Origin: Parietichytrium sp. I65-24A
Lineage: Eukaryota; Sar; Bigyra; Thraustochytrida; Thraustochytriidae
DNA: 64,000 nt
NCBI GenBank assembly: GCA_012862575.1
Contig: BLSF01000032.1
Coordinates: 248,001 to 312,000 of the forward strand
Direction of reading: 5' to 3'
The position numbers and the translations under genes were made by a program. Of this stretch, positions 58,672-64,000 are shown piece by piece. Within the stretch, counting starts at the first letter, position 1; the number at the start of each line of letters is the position of its first letter. Under the pieces are notes generated by a model that worked only from the letters and a program-made list of their open reading frames with translations, was not told the origin of the DNA and ran no database searches.

Positions 58672-61450
58672 CTTTGTGGCCCTCTACGCCTTTGCCTTCA
58701 ATTGCGTTCTTCTGGTCCAACTTTTGGATTGATTCGGTTTGGGGTCTGCGGCACAGCTTTGATCTACTTGAGCAAGTTCCACGAAAGAATAGGCAGAGTT
58801 AGGCACAGAGCGTACGTGAGCGGTTTTCTTTGTGCTAATTCCCAAAATTGTCCCTCAATGTCCAACTTGCACCTTGTTTGGCACTTTGCAAGGCTGTTAT
58901 GGCCAGCATACAGAGAAGAAGGTGGTCATTGTGACGAAGTTTACTCGTGTTGAAGCCCAAGCCGCCCAAGTGTCCCGAACAAGTACGTGTGCAATAAATT
59001 TATATGTTCCAAGAGGCATCAAGATTTGAACGGTAGTTGCCTCGGTGCCACTTTGCCCATTGGCACTCTTATTTGATGGAACATCTTGACTGCTTTCGTA
59101 ATCCGCCAAATTTACTTCAGAAAGGCTGAGTTCTGAATTCTGAACTTTCGCGCTCCTCACATACACGATAGCTATTCACCACCCATGTCTGGTTCATTGA
59201 AAACCCACTTACAGCCAAAATTTTGGATCTCTTCCACACGAACAGCCGCGCAACCTGCACGACAATCTTCTAGCCTCCATTACGAAGGAGCCCATGTTGG
59301 CCCATACTGTCGGTTTCTTCTTCGAACCTTCTCACTGTCAGTCAACAATGAACATGATAGCTTTCAGGTAGTAATCAGCGGCCTTGCATTTGTTTTGTAC
59401 TTTTTCGCACCTGTGGTAGGAGAATTTTTGTCAATTTCTCCTACAGCCTCCTACATTCCATCGGCGGTGTAGAGTAATTCACTGGCGAGCTCCTAGCACT
59501 CGGAATGTACTCGTTTCCATCAAATAAGCCATCTGGGTCCGGGCAGTTGGAACGACTCTGTTCAACCTTAGCAAGTTCGTCATCATTGTTTCGTATTTTA
59601 GTTTAGTGGTTTTGATCGTGCCGGAAGGGCGGAAGGTGGTTTTCACAGTTGATCATATCAAATCCTGAGGGACCACCATTTCAAAGACGGACGCGGGATA
59701 ATGCAAGATGCCGCGAAGCTTGGTGTGCTCGGCCGTTGTGACCGATGCGGATTTTTAAGGGCTCATGCAATGGAGGACGTTGATTGCTTGGAGTTTACCA
59801 CAGTGAGCGCCTCAAGCTGGTCTGATTTGCTCTTGTCAGTGTGATTAATTTGGGCGATATATGTACCGGTATATGTATGGCGCCAGCAGCAAGCAGTATA
59901 AGCGCTGTTCTAATTAGCAGCGGACCCGACCGAGCTGGGAGCTTGCAGTGAGTGAGAGTGGCAAGAAAGAAAGACAGAAAGAAGAAAGAAAGCTGAGGTG
60001 AGAGTGGGGGGTGGGATATGCAAAACATTTCATGTGTTTGTCTTTCAGAAGACTCGGTTGGCTCACATGTCGATTCGAAGCATCCGACTAATGAAGGCGT
60101 TTCGTCAGCTCTCAATGGTCATCTTTCACTGCGGGATTGTGGCTGGCTGGATTGGCATCCTAGTCTGTCTCTCTGCTCGAAGCTGTGCGTTTGCTTGTGT
60201 GTTTTCAAGTCGCGTTTTGATACTTTTCTGCTCCTGACACACCCGACAACTGACACACCCACGTCAAGCTTCTACCTCTCAGAAATCGTTGCTGGTAGCT
60301 CTTGTTTTGATTTTTCATTCGTGTCAGACAGAGCACTGTCAGGTAAACGTCGTGGTGTATCATGCATGTATCATGGCGTCATGATTATCATGGTGGAAAG
60401 TAATGATCCACGAGTGAGGCGTTCCTCCCAACGTCGGTCACGGTCCCACGGATACACACCTTGGAGCTTCAAGTTCCAAACAAAGAAGTGGTGGGAAGCT
60501 CCTGGAGCTCCTTTCTTCTCCCAACAGCGGCTGCGAAACGAGTGTTTGTTCGCAAAGAGGGATGTTTTCTGAAGCTCAAAGCTCGGCTCCATGGACGTAG
60601 GCTCAGAAAGCAGGGACATCTAAGCCCCGCAAACGGGCGCCGTCCACTTTTCTCTGCACCGATTGGCCCAGGAAAGGGCAGACTGGCCTTTCGAAGACTC
60701 ATAAGCCAATACTTTTTTTCAACTTGGGAGGCACTCAGTGCCATTAGTCGCCAGTTGCCAGTACGTGCCACATACTCGAACGTGTTTGTTTCGGAAGCAA
60801 GAGATTGCCATCTTTTGCATCACCTGCCACGGCTCTCATCAATCATTCATTTGTTCTTCAGGCACCGGCGAACACCGGCGAACAGGGACGAACAGATCCG
60901 GTACCGGTAACCCACTCAGTGGCTCAGGCTGTGTTAACTTGAGCATAGACGTAGACGTGAGAATCCTTTTCTTTCACAGTCATGTCGAGATGGGACGAGC
61001 GCGACCTGCAGCTTGAAGACATGGGAGATCTCGGGAGAACAGGCACTTGACGCACATGGCTCATCGCTGATCAGTGATTCACCGACTTTGAGAGGCTTGA
61101 TCACCATTGCCAGTGTCGAGCCGCGAAGTAATCTGGCGCGAGAGAAGTATGTGTCCAGGTTCTGAAAAATTTCCATTTGTTCGGCCACCACAGCTGTTTG
61201 CTTACTCGATTTTTTTTTGATCGTTCAGATCAGAATTTGAAAATAAAAATTGTTTTGGACCATGATTGACAACCGAAGATCGTCGCGTGGCTTCAGAGCT
61301 ATAGCTACTAGAAGCTCAAACAGTACTGCACTGCGATTCCATTAAGTAATAGTATGTGAATTGCTTTGCCGTCGTATGAGCTCGAGCGCTCTCTTTTACA
61401 CTAGCTCTACTGTTGTCGTCGCTGGTACGAGACTGGCTTCGTACCGATCA
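58672..61450. other. 2.8 kb divergent spacer without a confident gene
   Basis: Lies between the divergent GPCR and coiled-coil genes. Contains a short relic resembling an extracellular repeat (58927-59040, minus strand), TACCGGTA at 59864-59871 and 60902-60909, a GAAA-rich patch (about 59965-59995) and three 10-bp CACCGGCGAA-type units (60863-60892). A 184-codon + strand frame (60018-60572) has no recognisable features. No RNA gene seen. Confidence 0.55.
58927..59040 (-). pseudogene. possible fragment of a REJ/PKD-like extracellular domain
   Basis: Translating the minus strand gives a short stretch with MPLGTYKFIAHVLVRDTWAA and then ASTRVNFVT. The pattern LPxGxYxFxxxVxDxWGAxAsaxVxVxV is a frequent end of REJ/PKD-type beta-sandwich repeats in protist surface proteins. 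The frame is only 89 codons and no flanking domain is visible, so it would be a relic or an isolated exon. Chance resemblance is quite possible. Confidence 0.22.
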
Positions 61451-62155
61451 ATGGTGAGTGATGGGTATTGGTAAGCGCAAGTAAACGAGGGAAGGAGATT
61501 CGAGGATTGTGGTCTTGGCAAACAAGTGCCTTGCGTCAACATTTACGAGATTGCCTTGCAACATTCATAGTGCCGTGCCGGACCTTTGCAGGTCTCTGAA
61601 AAGGAGGCTCATCTCGACAAACGAGCGAGCGAGACGAACCCCGTGCTCGGCCAACGAGGACGGAGACAAGGAACGATGCTTCGGTTCGGGCCACCGCCTG
61701 TACACGTGCAGCGCCACAACCCCAACCAGCTCTCGCAGCAGTGGAGAAGCAGATGTGTCAAAGAAGGGGAGGAGAGAGACGCGAGGCAAGAGGTTGATTA
61801 CCAGTCAGTCCTCGTCCCTCCACGTTCACGAACAAGGTCGAGATCCAGGGACTCGCGCGGTGCGAGCTTGGAACTCGATCACCTTCGCAACAATTCCAAG
61901 GCCGAGGAAGACGACGCAGTGAGCGTGGCCTCATCAAGGTCCAACTTTAGCTCTGTGTCTTCTCGATCAAACAAGTCGAATTGGTCGCTACGATCGTTCC
62001 GGACAGAGGACAGCGGATTCACATATTACGCCAATCAAAAGTTCACCCAGTTTGAGAAAGCGCTGCAGGAAGAAAGAAGCAAGCGAATTGAAGCAGAAAA
62101 GAAGCTAGACAGGCTCATGCACCTATTGGAGGAGCGCGAGCTCAAACAGCGGTGA
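61451..62155 (+). CDS. small basic coiled-coil protein, probably two exons
   Basis: Unrecognised protein. The preferred model puts the start at 61451-61453, an ATG followed at once by a GTGAGT donor; the intron (61454-61591) ends CCTTTGCAG and the next codon continues in frame, giving 188 residues (MVSEKEAH...). The simpler alternative starts at ATG 61676 without an intron and gives 159 residues. The middle is Arg/Ser-rich (RSRTRSRSRDSR), then Ser/Asn-rich, and the last 45 residues form a charged coiled coil (FEKALQEERSKRIEAEKKLDRLMHLLEERELKQR). AATAAA lies 15 bp after the stop. Function unknown; the RS-like stretch could suggest RNA or cytoskeletal binding, but that is speculative. Confidence 0.6.
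61454..61591 (+). other. candidate intron immediately after the start codon (138 bp)
   Basis: GTGAGT donor adjoining an ATG, pyrimidine-rich CCTTTGCAG acceptor, and a phase-0 junction into the long frame downstream. The model needs transcript support. Confidence 0.5.
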
Positions 62156-62169
62156 ACTTTACTTGACGA

Positions 62170-62175
62170 AATAAA
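62170..62175 (+). terminator. candidate polyadenylation signal of the coiled-coil gene
   Basis: AATAAA 15 bp beyond the stop codon at 62155. Confidence 0.35.
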
Positions 62176-62427
62176 ATGCGAAAAGAGGTGTGCTAATTGA
62201 GACTGAGAGAAAAACGGGGACCCTACCTCCATACTTGCACAAGAGGAAAAAGAGGCCAATATCTGAAGTGCAACAAAGAAAAGGTTTTTTGAGGATTTAT
62301 GATTCATTTTCTTCCGCCCTGAAAGGATTGAAACAATGGTCGTAGAGAGAGGCCAGCAGAAAGATCATCGACACGTATGGCAAATTACACTGGGAATGAT
62401 TGACGAGTAAAGCTCTCGCACTTCCCG

Positions 62428-63990
62428 CTACGAAGTGCTGAGCTGCGTCCAGAGGCCTTTGATCGCTTCAGATTTTGATTGTTCGTTTTGCTCTAAGACG
62501 CCACAAAGCTGCTGGCTGAATGCAGCTTTCTTTTCCTGGATCTCTTCCATCTCTACTTGGGCTTGGGATGTCTTCCATAAAGCATGTTCGACTGTTTTTG
62601 ACACGTTGCAAATTCGGGCATCGATGTATTCAATTTTTTCAAGCTCTTGTTCCAGCGGCATTCTCTCCGACTCGTAAAGTTGATCTGAAAGTAGCTTTTT
62701 CTTCTCCTTCAAGTCGTCCAAGATTGTTTTCGCGTCCATGTACTCCTGGGCGACAGCCTGGAATTCGGCTTCTTTGGCCGAGTAAGCCTTCTCGGCGCTT
62801 TCTATCTTGCCACGGAGGTAGCTCACGTCATTTCTAGTTTCCGTATCAAGGTGGTCTATCTGCTGCTTGAATGCTGCAGCAAGCCGGTGATCTACGAACA
62901 CGTCATCGTCGGGATATTGGTGCGGGACGACGTGCACAGGTTTGTGCGAAAGATCAGGCGCCTCGACGTCTGGCTCGGCGGCGCGATGCACGCTTTTGAA
63001 CAACATGTGAGTAATGTACTCACTCTCTAGGTCTGCCAGCTCGCGGGTCGAAATTTTCACGTGAAATGCGTCAGCAAGCGCGTCTTGCTTGTTAAGATAC
63101 ACTGCGTTCCCGTGCCGAAAGTACATGCTCAGCTGCTCCAGGCTCATATCAATGATCTCTTGCTCGCAAGAGCTCAGGATGGCCAAACCAGTCTTGAAGA
63201 TTGTCTTCCAGCCCTCCAAGACCAGAACATCCCAGACTCGTATAAGTTGCTCGACCTCCATGTTGTAGCTCATTAACGTAAGAAACCACTGCGATGCAAA
63301 GAAATCTGGGGCTAATCCTATTGAGCGAAAGTGCGCGTGCATGGACGGGAGCTTGGAGGAGATGAGGCGATCAAATTGATAGATCCGAAGTTTCAGCTGG
63401 GGAACGCCTGGCCGCCACAGCTCTCTCATGTCGAAGCGGTTCAGAAAGGCCACCATCAGCCAAAAAACTTGCGCCTCGACATTTTCCCGCTCCTCCTTGC
63501 CTATGCCTTTCGTTGCCGCAGCCAGCTCGTCGGCGGCGCAGTCCGGGCCGTCGAATCCCAGCGCCACTATGAGCGCAACTGCCACCACAAAATTCATGCC
63601 TTGGCAATAGCCCACCTTTGGCTCATACACGGCAAGCGCCACGAGGACGTTGAAAAGCATCTCTCTTCCCAGGCCTTGCTTGACACGGAACAGCGCTCGC
63701 TGCGGGAACGTCCGCGTAACGTCCCGCGCAATCTCGCCCTCGATACCGGGCTGCTGGGACAGCGAGAACCATGACGCCGCGCTGTTGGACGTGCTGAACT
63801 TGCTCTTCGCCAGGCATGCGCGATAGGTCGCCAGAGACCCGCCTTGCTCGCTCATCGCGCTTGCCTGAGACTGATGCAACCAGAATTTGAACCTAGACGT
63901 CGAAGGCAAGCCGTACGCGCGCACGCAGTTTTTCTCCACGTCCCTGCTACCGAACCTTGCGTACCAGTCCCAGCACACTGCCCTCGCCAT
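62428..63990 (-). CDS. TBC-domain Rab GTPase-activating protein, possibly 5'-incomplete
   Basis: 520 residues from the ATG at 63990. TBC proteins speed GTP hydrolysis by Rab GTPases and so end membrane-trafficking signals. The two catalytic fingers are present: R93 in IARDVTRTFP (the IxxDxxR motif) and Q130 in YCQGMN (the YxQ motif). The domain covers about 28-300; GLPSTSRFKFWLHQ is its first helix. After a linker, about 370-515 is a strongly charged coiled coil, likely for dimerisation or targeting. The frame stays open to the window edge 10 bp upstream, so the true start could lie outside. It is convergent with the small coiled-coil gene. Confidence 0.88.
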   Translation of the reverse strand: MARAVCWDWYARFGSRDVEKNCVRAYGLPSTSRFKFWLHQSQASAMSEQGGSLATYRACLAKSKFSTSNSAASWFSLSQQPGIEGEIARDVTRTFPQRALFRVKQGLGREMLFNVLVALAVYEPKVGYCQGMNFVVAVALIVALGFDGPDCAADELAAATKGIGKEERENVEAQVFWLMVAFLNRFDMRELWRPGVPQLKLRIYQFDRLISSKLPSMHAHFRSIGLAPDFFASQWFLTLMSYNMEVEQLIRVWDVLVLEGWKTIFKTGLAILSSCEQEIIDMSLEQLSMYFRHGNAVYLNKQDALADAFHVKISTRELADLESEYITHMLFKSVHRAAEPDVEAPDLSHKPVHVVPHQYPDDDVFVDHRLAAAFKQQIDHLDTETRNDVSYLRGKIESAEKAYSAKEAEFQAVAQEYMDAKTILDDLKEKKKLLSDQLYESERMPLEQELEKIEYIDARICNVSKTVEHALWKTSQAQVEMEEIQEKKAAFSQQLCGVLEQNEQSKSEAIKGLWTQLSTS

Positions 63991-64000
63991 GTACAGGTCT

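Noticed and set aside
60018-60572. 184-codon + strand frame in the GPCR/coiled-coil spacer
   Set aside because: Irregular composition, no domain, no conserved motif, and competing frames on the other strand.
18816-61450. tRNA or other RNA genes in the long spacers
   Set aside because: I looked for A-box and GGTTCGANTCC B-box pairs and found none at proper spacing; TTCGA hits were isolated.
1-64000. Retroelements, DNA transposons or viral insertions
   Set aside because: No reverse transcriptase, integrase, transposase, capsid or long terminal repeat was recognised on either strand.

Overview
The window reads as nuclear DNA of a gene-dense, intron-poor protist. The best guess is a stramenopile, with thraustochytrids/labyrinthuleans as the leading candidates; this is inference. 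It rests on long uninterrupted eukaryotic reading frames (one of about 5,400 codons), only three supportable introns (115, 207 and 138 bp, all GT-AG), a protein set mixing animal-like genes (polycystin channel, class C GPCR, giant HERC ligase, COMMD) with algal/plant/apicomplexan-like genes (AP2 factor, UreF, PTPS-III), and microsatellite-rich promoters. I see no organelle, bacterial or viral block, no rRNA or tRNA gene, no CRISPR array and no recognisable transposon.

Layout, left to right: AP2/ERF-domain factor (+); HERC-like giant HECT ubiquitin ligase (-); a 4.1 kb gene-empty divergent spacer; a DEP-DEP-polycystin channel (+); TPR-aspartyl/asparaginyl hydroxylase with a C-terminal zinc ribbon (-); two-exon FAD oxidoreductase (-); two-exon TAF2 (+); Nup205-like nucleoporin with an FG-repeat head (-); PTPS-III pterin enzyme (+); COMMD6/7-like protein (-); ARM-like protein (+); UreF (-); M3 oligopeptidase (+); pseudokinase-RING/RBR-like protein (-); class C GPCR (-); a 2.8 kb spacer; small coiled-coil protein (+); TBC RabGAP (-), possibly cut by the window end.

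The genes are not a pathway cluster; most are single-copy housekeeping or signalling genes. The organisation is striking: the 16 genes alternate strand almost perfectly (13 of 15 neighbours in opposite orientation). Convergent 3' spacers are short (about 120-560 bp) and divergent promoter spacers long (about 0.7-4.1 kb). The divergent spacers carry tandem short repeats and recurring motifs (TACCGGTA, GTACTCGAGTAC, GGTTCCC arrays, GTCCCANN octamers) that may be shared promoter elements. Several genes show a steep GC drop from 5' to 3' end.

The most unusual protein-level observations are the FG-repeat head on a Nup205-like scaffold, the DEP-DEP-polycystin fusion, the HERC ligase combining two propeller/SPRY modules with RanBP2 zinc finger, SH3, Vps62-like, PDZ and UBA modules plus a myristoylation-like N-terminus, the hydroxylase with a terminal zinc ribbon, and the pseudokinase joined to a RING/RBR-like tail.
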